A stretch of DNA of 64,000 nt, from NCBI GenBank assembly GCA_020859995.1, contig JAJBVE010000057.1, positions 40,412 to 104,411 on the forward strand. The letters run 5' to 3'. Under the pieces are notes generated by a model. That model did not search any database, was not told the origin of the DNA, and saw nothing but the letters and a program-made list of their open reading frames with translations. Below, in pieces: positions 54,252 through 62,598 of the stretch (positions are counted from its first letter, which is position 1; the number at the start of each line of letters is the position of its first letter). Made by a program: the position numbers and the translations under genes. Source of the DNA: Clostridiales bacterium. GTDB taxonomy: Bacteria > Bacillota > Clostridia > Lachnospirales > Lachnospiraceae.

Positions 54252-54890
54252 ATGATTAAAAAATATCGCTGGATGATTTTTCTTACAGGTATTGTTACGC
54301 TTTTGCCGATGCTGGCCGGAGTGATTCTCTGGAGCCGCCTGCCGGAGCAAATGCCGACGCACTTTGGCTTCAGCGGGGAGGTGGATGGCTACAGCAGCCG
54401 CATATTCGCGGTTTTTGGGCTGCCGCTGTTCCTTCTGGCAATGCATCTGTTCTGTTCATTTGTCACGCTTCTGGACCCCAGACAGAAAGACATCAGTTCC
54501 AAAATGCTGACGCTTGTGTTGTGGATTTGTCCGCTGGTCAGCTGGTTCTGTGCGATACTGGTGTATTCGACGGCGCTCGGAATCCAGATTGACGCTTTAA
54601 AAGCTGTGGATATTTTTATGGCGCTTCTTTTCATTGCAATCGGAAACTATCTGCCCAAATGCCGTCAGAATTACACCGTTGGGATCAAGCTTCCGTGGAC
54701 ACTTGCCGACCCGGAGAACTGGAAGCGCACGCACCGGCTGGGAGGCTGGCTGTTTGTGCTGACTGGGTTTTTCTGGCTGCTGGATATTTTCTTTGGTGTT
54801 GTCTGGATTCCGCTGGCGGCTACCATGTTAGCTGCGCTGATTCCATGCCTGTATTCGCTGGGACTGTATTTAAAGCAAAGGCAGCGGTAA
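54252..54890 (+). CDS. sdpI: SdpI-family immunity/signal-transducing membrane protein
   Basis: The 212-residue protein starts at ATG 54252 after GGGAGGATGAG. It has about six membrane helices. The N-terminal DUF1648-type segment WSRLPEQMPTHFGFSGEVDG and the block NYTVGIKLPWTLADPENWKRTHR are diagnostic of SdpI. In B. subtilis SdpI gives immunity to the SdpC toxin and recruits SdpR. No sdpC, sdpA or sdpB is visible in the window, so the pair may respond to toxins from other cells. It is 67 bp after sdpR and likely in its transcript. Confidence 0.9.
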   Translation: MIKKYRWMIFLTGIVTLLPMLAGVILWSRLPEQMPTHFGFSGEVDGYSSRIFAVFGLPLFLLAMHLFCSFVTLLDPRQKDISSKMLTLVLWICPLVSWFCAILVYSTALGIQIDALKAVDIFMALLFIAIGNYLPKCRQNYTVGIKLPWTLADPENWKRTHRLGGWLFVLTGFFWLLDIFFGVVWIPLAATMLAALIPCLYSLGLYLKQRQR

Positions 54891-54927
54891 CGCTGCACTG
54901 AAAGCGATTCTCACATTGGAAATGTGG

Positions 54928-54953
54928 GTACTGTTTACTATCTTCACAATTAT
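54928..54953. repeat. Degenerate R3 palindromic repeat, copy 4
   Basis: GTACTGTTTACTATCTTCAC and the following AATTAT resemble the R3 consensus, with one base lost in the left arm and changes in both arms. It follows the sdpI stop. Confidence 0.35.
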
Positions 54954-54997
54954 GAAATATGCATTTTGTGAATGTGGGTTTTCCCCTTGTCCGATTA

Positions 54998-55026
54998 TTG
55001 ACAAAAAATCCCGGGGTACCTATAAT
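54998..55026 (+). promoter_or_regulatory. Perfect sigma-A consensus promoter of the MATE gene
   Basis: TTGACA at 54998-55003 and TATAAT at 55021-55026 are separated by exactly 17 bases. This is the only promoter in the window with both hexamers perfect that I noticed. Confidence 0.85.
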
Positions 55027-55027
55027 C

Positions 55028-55049
55028 TATTGGAAAAGCGTCTCCAATA
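55028..55049. promoter_or_regulatory. Operator candidate at the MATE transcription start
   Basis: TATTGGA at 55028-55034 and TCCAATA at 55043-55049 form a perfect inverted repeat with an eight-base centre. It overlaps the expected transcription start, the position of a repressor site. Confidence 0.6.
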
Positions 55050-55210
55050 ACAGTCAGATTTATGTCCTTGATGCGCAGTGGAAATTGGGACAAATCTTGC
55101 TGTATCCTGTGTGAACAAGAGCCGGGAGTATGGATATTTGATTTTTACATTGCGATGATGTTTTTCGGAAGAAAAGATAAAAATTTTAAAACAGGACAGG
55201 CAGAAAAGAT

Positions 55211-56632
55211 ATGCAGGAAAAGCTCAGGAAAAATACAGAAATTAAAACAAAAAGAAAATCAGAAAATATGTCGGAAAATAAAGCTGGCAAACAGGATTTG
55301 CTGAATGGCCCGGTTGCTAAAACGCTGCTGGCTTTTTCGCTTCCGTTTATGCTCAGCACCTTGCTGCAGACGCTGTATTCCACGACGGACACGATCGTGG
55401 TGGGGCAGTATCTGGGGCAGAATGGGCTTTCGGCCGTGTCGAATGGCAGCCAGCTGATGCAGATGCTGTACATGGTCTGCATCGGGTTTTCTACGGCGGG
55501 ACAGATCCTGATCGCCCAGGCCAGCGGCAGCGGAGATGAAGGGAAAATTCAGCGTGTGGTGGATGTTCTTCTGGTGATGGAGGTGGCTCTGTCGGTCCTG
55601 TTCGGAGTCATTTGCGTGGCCGGGAGCGGCTGGATGCTGGACGCGCTTGCAGTACCCGCGGAGGCCAGGGAGCAGGCGCAGTATTATATTGTGATCTGCG
55701 GCGCCGGGATGATTTTTACCGGCCTATACAATATGTTCAGCGCCGTATTGCGGGGCGTAGGCGACAGTATGCATCCGTTTTTGTTTGTATTGATTGCGTC
55801 GCTGGCTAATGTGGCGCTGGATATTGTTTTTATTGTTGGTTTTGGCTGGAATGTGGCCGGCGCAGCGCTGGCTACGGTGATCGGACAGGCGATCAGCGTG
55901 GTTTTCAGTGTCTGGTATATGAACCGTCATAAGGAAAGTTTTCCTTTTTCTGTCCGCCTGAGAAATCTCCGGCTGGATGGTGAAACGGCCGTTAAGATCG
56001 TAAAGCTGGGGATTCCGGCGGCTATCCAGAGCGCGGCAATTCAGTTCAGCTTCCTGTTTGTCAGCTATATGGTAAATTCCCTTGGCGTCGCGGTGAGCGC
56101 TGCGTTCGGCGTACTTCAGAAGCTCCGCAACATTCCTTCGATCCTGACGCAGGGGCTGAATCTGGCGGCGAATCCGATGATCGGCCAGAATCTGGGCGCG
56201 CGCCGCTTTGACCGCGTCGACCAGACTGTAAAAAGTACTTTATTGTATTCTACGATCATCAATATTGCGTTTGGTATCGTTTTCTTCGTCTTTCCGGTGT
56301 TGTGTTTCCGTATGTTTACACAAGATGAAGCAGTGCTGGCGTATGCGTCCGTATGCATTTTTTCTCTGCTGATTGAGCTTCCCGCGAAGTTTGTCATGCC
56401 CGGGTGCAACGCGCTGGTCAGTGCGCAGGGGTTTGTAAAATTCAGCATGATTGTGGCATTTGTGGACGCTTTTATAGGCCGTGTCCTATTCTGCTGGCTG
56501 TTCGGCGTCTTCCTCGGCTGGGGAGCTGCGGGATTTTTCTACGGGTACAGTATGGGTACCTACATGACTGCGATTCCCGTGTTTGTTTATTACATAACCG
56601 GGCTTTGGAAAAAACGGACTGCGCTTCTTTAA
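55211..56632 (+). CDS. MATE-family multidrug efflux pump
   Basis: The 473-residue membrane protein has twelve predicted helices in two halves. LAFSLPFMLSTLLQTLYSTT near residue 38 and PAAIQSAAIQFSFLFVSYMV near 275 are the two MatE starts. It would export cationic compounds using a sodium or proton gradient. The start is uncertain: ATG 55211 has a weak AGGACAGG site, while ATG 55268 has none, so the first 19 residues may not be translated. It has its own strong promoter and operator, and a terminator follows at 56798. No regulator gene is adjacent in the same direction. Confidence 0.9.
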   Translation: MQEKLRKNTEIKTKRKSENMSENKAGKQDLLNGPVAKTLLAFSLPFMLSTLLQTLYSTTDTIVVGQYLGQNGLSAVSNGSQLMQMLYMVCIGFSTAGQILIAQASGSGDEGKIQRVVDVLLVMEVALSVLFGVICVAGSGWMLDALAVPAEAREQAQYYIVICGAGMIFTGLYNMFSAVLRGVGDSMHPFLFVLIASLANVALDIVFIVGFGWNVAGAALATVIGQAISVVFSVWYMNRHKESFPFSVRLRNLRLDGETAVKIVKLGIPAAIQSAAIQFSFLFVSYMVNSLGVAVSAAFGVLQKLRNIPSILTQGLNLAANPMIGQNLGARRFDRVDQTVKSTLLYSTIINIAFGIVFFVFPVLCFRMFTQDEAVLAYASVCIFSLLIELPAKFVMPGCNALVSAQGFVKFSMIVAFVDAFIGRVLFCWLFGVFLGWGAAGFFYGYSMGTYMTAIPVFVYYITGLWKKRTALL

Positions 56633-56797
56633 AGAATAATAAGGAATCCACGTAACTTCAGATATGCAGTTTATACGAAGCAGTCGCTTTGGAGTGGGAG
56701 ATTGTTTCAATAGGACCAGCCGCTTGCTGCTGTTCGTGCTGTTCGGAACTAGTATCAAAAAGTAATTGCAAAAGGGGCGCAGGGTTGTTATATTATA

Positions 56798-56830
56798 GCG
56801 GATGGCAAAAATAACTGCCATTCGCTTTTT
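56798..56830 (+). terminator. Terminator after the MATE gene
   Basis: GCGGATGGCA at 56798-56807 pairs with TGCCATTCGC at 56816-56825, followed by five T residues. The rest of the 357-bp gap shows no gene. Confidence 0.8.
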
Positions 56831-56989
56831 CCATGTTTACTACCATAATGCAGAGGCGAGTCTGAGTCAGGTTTTCTGCAGAGTATTTTCGCGAAAACCT
56901 TTTGGCTGTGATTTCAAAGCCAGTGAACCAAAATTCTTCTGCGGTCTTTGCCGCCTGCATGATCAACCATAAAAGAAAGGTCGGAAGGA

Positions 56990-57475
56990 ATGGCTGGAAA
57001 ACGAGAAAATTATATTACCTGGGATGAATATTTCATGGCAGTGGCCAAGCTGGCGGGCATGCGTTCGAAGGATCCGAATTCTCAGGTGGGGACCTGTATT
57101 GTCAGTTCGGACAACAAGATTCTGTCAATGGGCTACAACGGCTTTCCCATGGGCTGCTCGGATGATGAATTTCCCTGGGAGCGCGAGGGGGAGGAGACCG
57201 ATACAAAGTACCCGTATGTGGTACACAGTGAGCTGAACGCGATTCTAAACTACCGTGGCGGCAGCCTCGAAGGAGCGAAGCTGTACGTATCTCTTTTCCC
57301 TTGCAACGAATGTGCCAAGGCGATCATCCAGGTCGGGATTAAGACAGTGGTCTATGACGACGACAAATACGAGGGCACCGCGTCCGTCCTGACGTCCAAG
57401 CGCATGATGGACGCTGCCGGAGTGCGCTACTACCGCTACAAACGAAGCGGCAGAGAACTCCAGATAACGGTATAG
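56990..57475 (+). CDS. Deoxycytidylate deaminase (ComEB-like)
   Basis: The 161-residue enzyme converts dCMP to dUMP for thymidylate synthesis. The zinc site is VVHSELNAILNY with His and the catalytic Glu, and SLFPCNECAKAII with the two Cys. The N-terminal WDEYFMAVAKLAGMRSKDPN block is typical. Length fits. The start follows AAAGGTCGGAAGGA. It stands alone, with repeats downstream. Confidence 0.94.
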   Translation: MAGKRENYITWDEYFMAVAKLAGMRSKDPNSQVGTCIVSSDNKILSMGYNGFPMGCSDDEFPWEREGEETDTKYPYVVHSELNAILNYRGGSLEGAKLYVSLFPCNECAKAIIQVGIKTVVYDDDKYEGTASVLTSKRMMDAAGVRYYRYKRSGRELQITV

Positions 57476-57484
57476 AGCTTTTTG

Positions 57485-57550
57485 ATTCCCGCGAAGCAGT
57501 GTGCCTAGTAGCCGAAGTAAGTCGGCATCAGTCTAACTGGCTTCACACGG
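57485..57550. repeat. Dispersed repeat fragment (R2-related)
   Basis: ATTCCCGCGAAGCA at 57485-57498 matches 46867-46880, and both are followed by a TAGCCG string. CCGAAGTAAGTCGG forms a short hairpin. It lies between the deaminase and yhaM genes. Confidence 0.5.
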
Positions 57551-57603
57551 AAAAATTTTACGATTTATGAAATGATCAATCAGAAAAATTTGAGGAGGAT
57601 TTT

Positions 57604-58551
57604 ATGAAATTTATCAATATGTTTCGCGAGGGAGACAAGGTAAATGACATTTATCTTTGTAAATACAAGCAGTCAGCGACAGCGAAAAATGGCAGAGTTT
57701 ATGAAAACGTGGTTCTGCAGGACAAAACCGGGACGATCGACGCGAAAATCTGGGAGCCGGATTCCTCAGGCATCGAGGATTTCGAGGTGCTGGATTACGT
57801 GCACGTGAATGCCGATATCACAAACTTTCAGGGTACTCTGCAGATGAATATCCGCCGCGCCCGCCGTGCCGACGTATCCGAATACGTGCCGGAGGATTAC
57901 CTGCCGGTCAGCGAGAAAAACATTGACGAGATGTACGAGGAACTGATGGGTTACGCGCGCCAGGTCCAGAATCCTTATCTTCAGAAGCTGATCCAGATGT
58001 ATTTTGTGGACAACGAGGCCTTTATCACCGCATTCAAAAATCATTCAGCGGCCAAAACCGTCCATCACAGTTTCGTCGGCGGTCTGCTCGAGCACACGCT
58101 TGGAGTCGTAAAGCTTTGTGATTATTACACAAAACAATACCCCTATCTGAAAAAAGACCTGCTGCTCACGGCAGCACTTTTCCACGACGTGGGCAAGCTC
58201 AAAGAAATCTCAAACTTTCCGGAGAACGATTACACGGACGACGGCCAGCTGCTCGGACACATTGTCATGGGCTCCGAGCTGGTAGGCTTTGGCTGTCGGC
58301 ACATCAAAGGCTTCCCCAAAAAGCTGATGAGCGAGCTGCAGCACTGCATCCTGGCGCATCACGGACAACTCGAATACGGTTCCCCCAAAAAGCCGGCGCT
58401 CGCCGAGGCCCTGGCCCTCAATTACGCCGACGACACCGACGCCAAGCTCGAGACCATGCGTGAAATCATGAAAAACGCCGGCGAGAACCCCGAATGGCTC
58501 GGCTACAACCGGCTGTTTGAGTCCAATTTGAGGAAGACTTCGGAATATTAA
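57604..58551 (+). CDS. yhaM: YhaM-family 3'-5' exoribonuclease (OB-fold and HD domain)
   Basis: The 315-residue protein has an N-terminal OB-fold (ENVVLQDKTGTIDAKIWEPD) at about residues 12-95 and an HD hydrolase domain at about 150-290. The metal ligands are visible in HHSFVGGLLEHTLGVVKLC, AALFHDVGKLKEI and ILAHHGQLEYG. YhaM trims single-stranded RNA and DNA from the 3' end in Gram-positive bacteria. In B. subtilis it is encoded beside yhaN and yhaO; the matching genes here are at the left edge of the window, 55 kb away. It precedes rlmD by 46 bp. The start follows GAGGAGG. Confidence 0.92.
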   Translation: MKFINMFREGDKVNDIYLCKYKQSATAKNGRVYENVVLQDKTGTIDAKIWEPDSSGIEDFEVLDYVHVNADITNFQGTLQMNIRRARRADVSEYVPEDYLPVSEKNIDEMYEELMGYARQVQNPYLQKLIQMYFVDNEAFITAFKNHSAAKTVHHSFVGGLLEHTLGVVKLCDYYTKQYPYLKKDLLLTAALFHDVGKLKEISNFPENDYTDDGQLLGHIVMGSELVGFGCRHIKGFPKKLMSELQHCILAHHGQLEYGSPKKPALAEALALNYADDTDAKLETMREIMKNAGENPEWLGYNRLFESNLRKTSEY

Positions 58552-58597
58552 TTAATGAGACTGTGCTGACCAGAGAAAACGAATAAATGGTATATAT

Positions 58598-60172
58598 ATG
58601 AAAAAAGATGACATTTTGACAGTGAAAATCGAAGATTTCAGCAACGAGGGACTTGGCGTTGGCTACCCGGTGCGGGAATCTTCTGTAGAAGATGAAGCAA
58701 ACCCCTGGGCGGAATCTTCCGCAGAAGGCGAAGGCCCGGGGCCGGTTTTATTTGTCAAGGATACCATTATCGGGGATGTGGCGGAAGTAAAGGTCATGAA
58801 AATGAAAAAGACCTACGGCTACGCCCGGCTGCTGCGCGTACTCACACCCAGCCCCGACCGGATCGAGGCTCCCTGCCCGGTCGCCCGCCCCTGCGGCGGC
58901 TGCCAGATTCAGGAAATGAAATACGAGGCCCAGCTGCGCTTTAAAGAACGAAAGGTGCGCGGCAATCTGCAGCGCATCGGCGGCTTTGCCAATCCCCCCA
59001 TAGAGCCGATTATTGGAATGGAGAGCTACGCCATTGAAGATTGTACTTCGTATAATGGGTGTGGTACCGTTCTCGACTCACTTCGTGAATCGGAACATTG
59101 CCTTCGTCCCGCATCCAAATACGATGCGGGACATATGATGGAGAGCCCCTTTCGCTACCGCAACAAAGCCCAGTATCCCATCAGCCGTGATAAAAACGGC
59201 AATCTCATCGCCGGATTCTACGCTGGCCGCACCCACACCGTCATCGACTGCCGCGACTGCCTGCTTGGCGCGAAGGTCAACAAGACCATTCTCGATATCA
59301 TTTTAAACCACATGGAAACATGTGGAATCGAGCCTTACGATGAAACAACCGGAAAAGGACTCGTGCGGCATGTGATGATACGGGTGGGAAAAGACCTGCT
59401 GAATGATGTCGCAGACGCACCCTCCGGTCAGATCATGGTCTGCATCGTCATAAACGGAACCTCCCTGCCGAAAAGCGACCGCCTGGTTCAGGCACTTCGC
59501 GCCATTCCAGGCATGACCAGCATCACGCTGAACATCAACCGCGAGCGCACCAATGTCATTATGGGCAGACAGGTGAAGCTGCTCTGGGGAAAAGAATATA
59601 TAGAAGATCAGATTGGAGGCATCCGTTTCCGCATCTCCCCGCTATCCTTCTACCAGGTCAATCCACGCCAGACCGAAAAGCTCTACGCCAAAGCCCTCGA
59701 ATACGCGGGCCTGACCGGACAGGAAACCGTGTGGGATCTCTACTGCGGGATCGGCACCATCTCTCTGTTTCTTGCGCAGAAAGCGCGCACTGTGTACGGT
59801 GTCGAAATCGTACCGGACGCCATCCGCGACGCCCGCCGGAACGCCGAGCTGAACGGCATCACAAACGCAGAGTTTTTCGTCGGCAAGGCCGAGGAAGTCC
59901 TGCCCGAAAAATACGAAAGAGAAGGAATCCACGCGGACGTCATCGTCGTCGACCCGCCTCGCAAGGGCTGCGACATGAGTGTGCTTGATACTATGCTCAA
60001 AATCGCTCCCAAACGGATCGTCTATGTCAGCTGCGACTCCGCGACACTTGCGCGGGATCTGAAATATTTGTGCGCGGGAGGGTATGAGTTGAGGAAGGTT
60101 TGTCCGACAGAGATGTTCGCGAACAGCGTACACGTCGAAAATGTTGCCCTCGTCGTACGAGCAGTAGAATAA
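58598..60172 (+). CDS. rlmD: 23S rRNA uracil-C5 methyltransferase with two in-frame insertions
   Basis: The 524-residue enzyme has a TRAM domain, an iron-sulfur site CPVARPCGGC near residues 93-102, and a methyltransferase domain with VWDLYCGIGTISLFLAQ, VVDPPRKGCD and the catalytic Cys in YVSCDSATLARD. Usual length is about 450-470. Two extra segments explain the excess. One of about 25 residues splits the TRAM domain between GVGY and VLFVKD. The other, residues 144-183, lies between GMES and PFRYRNK, which are normally adjacent, and corresponds to an R1 repeat in the DNA. The gene could equally be RlmCD-like, methylating a second uracil. The frame is intact, so the enzyme is probably active. 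Confidence 0.9.
   Translation: MKKDDILTVKIEDFSNEGLGVGYPVRESSVEDEANPWAESSAEGEGPGPVLFVKDTIIGDVAEVKVMKMKKTYGYARLLRVLTPSPDRIEAPCPVARPCGGCQIQEMKYEAQLRFKERKVRGNLQRIGGFANPPIEPIIGMESYAIEDCTSYNGCGTVLDSLRESEHCLRPASKYDAGHMMESPFRYRNKAQYPISRDKNGNLIAGFYAGRTHTVIDCRDCLLGAKVNKTILDIILNHMETCGIEPYDETTGKGLVRHVMIRVGKDLLNDVADAPSGQIMVCIVINGTSLPKSDRLVQALRAIPGMTSITLNINRERTNVIMGRQVKLLWGKEYIEDQIGGIRFRISPLSFYQVNPRQTEKLYAKALEYAGLTGQETVWDLYCGIGTISLFLAQKARTVYGVEIVPDAIRDARRNAELNGITNAEFFVGKAEEVLPEKYEREGIHADVIVVDPPRKGCDMSVLDTMLKIAPKRIVYVSCDSATLARDLKYLCAGGYELRKVCPTEMFANSVHVENVALVVRAVE
59018..59146. repeat. R1-family repeat inserted in frame within rlmD
   Basis: ATGGAGAGC at 59018-59026 recurs at 59138-59146, and 120 bp (59027-59146) separate the normal rlmD parts. 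The inserted DNA has hairpin CTCACTTCGTGAATC, connector TTGCCTTCGTCC, hairpin CCCGCATC/GATGCGGG and then ACATATGATGGAGAGCC. The same order and connectors occur at 13598 and 42566. Because 120 is a multiple of three and no stop is present, translation continues. Confidence 0.75.
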
Positions 60173-60337
60173 AAAATAGCGGGGGAATTCCCCGCCGCTC
60201 GGTGGACCAGAGTCTTACAACCAGCCCGATTAGTGATTATCACTTTTTTAAATTTAAGTTATATTGGAAAAGTTGTCAACCAGATTTTGAAATTGGAAAT
60301 GAAAACGACTTTAAAGGCTTCGAAAGGTAATCATGCA

Positions 60338-61480
60338 ATGCAACTGCCGTATTCAGACGAACTGGAAATTCAACATTTAAGCCGTCTTTTTGACAATACC
60401 AGTGAGTGCTATAAATTCTTCTGGTTTCAGGCGATTGTGACAAAGGTGCTGGAGGGAAAAACTGTTCTCACGTATGAAGAACTGATTGATGAAATGATCG
60501 CAGATGCCTGGTATATGGTTACTGAATATCACTTAAATCTTGGACCGAGAGATACTCTGGAAAGAGTGGTTCATGATATTCAGAAAATAAGCGGCATGAA
60601 GTCGTCAGAAAAGAAAGCCGTTCTTATAGAGTATTTGAATCATTGTCAGGAGCCGGAAATTAACAGGCAAAAACGGACACTGACCAGAAATGTTCCATAT
60701 CGCTTGCAGGCACCGTTTATGCATCAGTTGAAAGGAAAAGGCTGGGATGTGTCTGAATCGGAACTGGCAAGGAGAATCAATCAGGAACGACGGCTGATTT
60801 ATTATTTTAATGCGTTGAATGGGATGCAGACAACGATTTGTATTCAGGAAGATTGGTGCCAGTATATTCTTAAGAATCAGGAGATTGTAAAAGGCTGGCT
60901 TCAGTATAATATGATTCTATATTTACAGAAGAGAAATCCGAGTGTTCCAGGCATTGCGGACAAGTTATATCCGCCGCAGGAAAGAAAGCTAGAAAAAGTA
61001 AAGCATTACTGGAAACTGTTGTTGTCACTGCAGCCCATGCAGGAAATCTACGGGCACAATCGGCTAGATATTGACAGTAAAGATATTTCGATCGATCATT
61101 TTGTGCCGTGGTCATTTGTGGCACATGATGAGCTGTGGAATTTGCATCCAACTACAAAGAGTATTAATAGCAGCAAGAGTAATCATCTTCCGGATTGGGA
61201 TATTTATTTTCCAGAATTTGCACGGGTGGAGTATGGTGCTTATGAGATGGTCTGGAAAAATGAAGGCGCACATAAGGAATTTGATAAATGCGCCAAAGAC
61301 CATTTAAACAATATGGATATCAGATATCGCTTATATCGGGAGGGTCAGGATTACTCTGCATTTTCTGAACAGCTGGAAAGTGTGATTCGACCAGTATACC
61401 AATCAGCACAAAACTGTGGTTTTGACAGTTGGATTTATCATGGAGAACAAAATGAATCAGACAGTATCTTATTACGATGA
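60338..61480 (+). CDS. HNH endonuclease domain protein
   Basis: The 380-residue protein starts at ATG 60338, ten bases after GAAAGG. The C-terminal HNH motif reads ISIDHFVPWSFVAHDELWNL followed by HPTTKSINSSKSNHLP near residues 248-285, with the metal-binding Asp-His, Asn and Lys residues. The N-terminal two thirds is helical, with YKFFWFQAIVTKV and DEMIADAWYMVTEYHLNLGP, a pattern known from uncharacterised HNH proteins. The gene is more AT-rich than its neighbours. It overlaps the following methyltransferase gene. A restriction or phage-defence role is likely but unproven; a homing nuclease is less likely because no intron or host gene is seen. Confidence 0.75.
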   Translation: MQLPYSDELEIQHLSRLFDNTSECYKFFWFQAIVTKVLEGKTVLTYEELIDEMIADAWYMVTEYHLNLGPRDTLERVVHDIQKISGMKSSEKKAVLIEYLNHCQEPEINRQKRTLTRNVPYRLQAPFMHQLKGKGWDVSESELARRINQERRLIYYFNALNGMQTTICIQEDWCQYILKNQEIVKGWLQYNMILYLQKRNPSVPGIADKLYPPQERKLEKVKHYWKLLLSLQPMQEIYGHNRLDIDSKDISIDHFVPWSFVAHDELWNLHPTTKSINSSKSNHLPDWDIYFPEFARVEYGAYEMVWKNEGAHKEFDKCAKDHLNNMDIRYRLYREGQDYSAFSEQLESVIRPVYQSAQNCGFDSWIYHGEQNESDSILLR

Positions 61481-62033
61481 GCATGCGGAAGAGTATTGCT
61501 TGGCAACACTAAATGCGGATATGAGCTTTTGCAGGGACAAATTTATGGCCTGCCTTCCGGCAGGAGCACATATTCTGGATGCAGGGTGTGGCAGTGGAAG
61601 AGACAGTAAAGTATTTATGGAAAATGGGTTTATTGTGATTGCGATGGATGCGTCCGAGAAAATGTGTACAGAAGCGGAAAAATTGTTAGGGCAGGATGTT
61701 TTGTCGCTTTCATTTGAGAAAATGGATTTTCAGAATGCGTTTGATGGAATATGGGCGTGCGCTTCGCTCCTTCATGTGGCGAAGGAGGCAATCAATTCGG
61801 TTATGAGTAATCTGAAAAGAGCTTTGAAGCCGGGCGGCGTGTTATATGTATCATTCAAATATGGAACCAGGGAGCGAATATCGCGGGGCAGGCTGTTTAA
61901 TGACTATACGGAAGATTCGCTGGCAGAGCTTTTAAGGAATTGCGGATTTTCAGTCTGTGATATGTTTATTACAGAGGATGTCAGAAAAACGAGGCAGGGA
62001 GAAAAATGGGTGAACGCAATTGCTAAGAAATGA
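61452..62033 (+). CDS. Class I SAM-dependent methyltransferase
   Basis: The 193-residue protein starts at ATG 61452 after GGAGAAC, 29 bases inside the HNH gene, so the two are translationally coupled. The SAM motif is HILDAGCGSGRDSKVFMENG near residues 37-56, and the acidic end of motif II is VIAMDAS. No DNA-methyltransferase catalytic motif (NPPY, DPPY or PCQ) is visible. It looks like the small-molecule or protein-modifying Methyltransf_11/25 type, so it is not an obvious DNA modification partner of the nuclease. A terminator follows at 62143. Confidence 0.85.
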   Translation: MNQTVSYYDEHAEEYCLATLNADMSFCRDKFMACLPAGAHILDAGCGSGRDSKVFMENGFIVIAMDASEKMCTEAEKLLGQDVLSLSFEKMDFQNAFDGIWACASLLHVAKEAINSVMSNLKRALKPGGVLYVSFKYGTRERISRGRLFNDYTEDSLAELLRNCGFSVCDMFITEDVRKTRQGEKWVNAIAKK

Positions 62034-62142
62034 TTATATGAGAATCCCGACATTGAAACAATTGAGGAGGGGAAGACAATTTAGCTGATTTATACTGGAA
62101 TAAATAATTGCGATGCAAACTAAATATAAATTGGTTTATTGG

Positions 62143-62180
62143 CCTATAGGTGTTCTTTTGAAACGCCTGTAGGTTTTTTT
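62143..62180 (+). terminator. Terminator after the methyltransferase gene
   Basis: CCTATAGGTGTT pairs with AACGCCTGTAGG, with two G-T pairs, followed by seven T residues. Confidence 0.85.
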
Positions 62181-62240
62181 ATTATTTTGTTCCACTTCGG
62201 AGTCAGGGTAAAATATAAGCTTTTGCTGACAGATAATTAG

Positions 62241-62430
62241 AACGCATTTGCTGGTCTTGGCATTGCACTAACCGCAGCATCAACGCAGGAATTTTACAGA
62301 CGAGATTATTCTGTGTCGAATTTAGAACAAGCGAAGACCAGAATCCATCGTGCTGGTTAACGTGAGAACTGTCACTATATTTATCTTATCTGTTGGGGAG
62401 ACGGTTGACCGCAAGGTATTTTCGGTGCTT
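62241..62430 (+). pseudogene. Decayed SNF2-family helicase C-terminal remnant
   Basis: The frame from 62241 reads GLGIALTAAS and then FYRRDYSVSNLEQAKTRIHR, followed by AG. These match helicase motifs V and VI of SNF2 proteins. TAA at 62358 stands where motif VI should have Gln (CAA). The frame then continues as RENCHYIYLICWGDG to 62391. A shift to another frame gives TVDRKVFSVL, the expected continuation. So at least one nonsense change and one frameshift are present, and the 5' part is missing. The remainder of the gap to 62598 gives no recognisable gene. Confidence 0.6.
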
Positions 62431-62598
62431 CCTGTAGTGCCATTTAATGTAAAAGTTATCATTAGTGACTTTAAACTATTGTGGCCAGCCGTCTATGAGC
62501 GGAGTCACCAAGGGGTAGACTGGCATCGGAACGTTTGCCATCGTGGAGGAATCTGCTGACGAAGGTGCCACTAAGGGTTGGGGACTTTTGGAAACATG

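Noticed and set aside
60338..61480. Cas9-like or homing endonuclease
   Set aside because: No RuvC domain, CRISPR array or intron context is present; only the HNH fold motif is shared.
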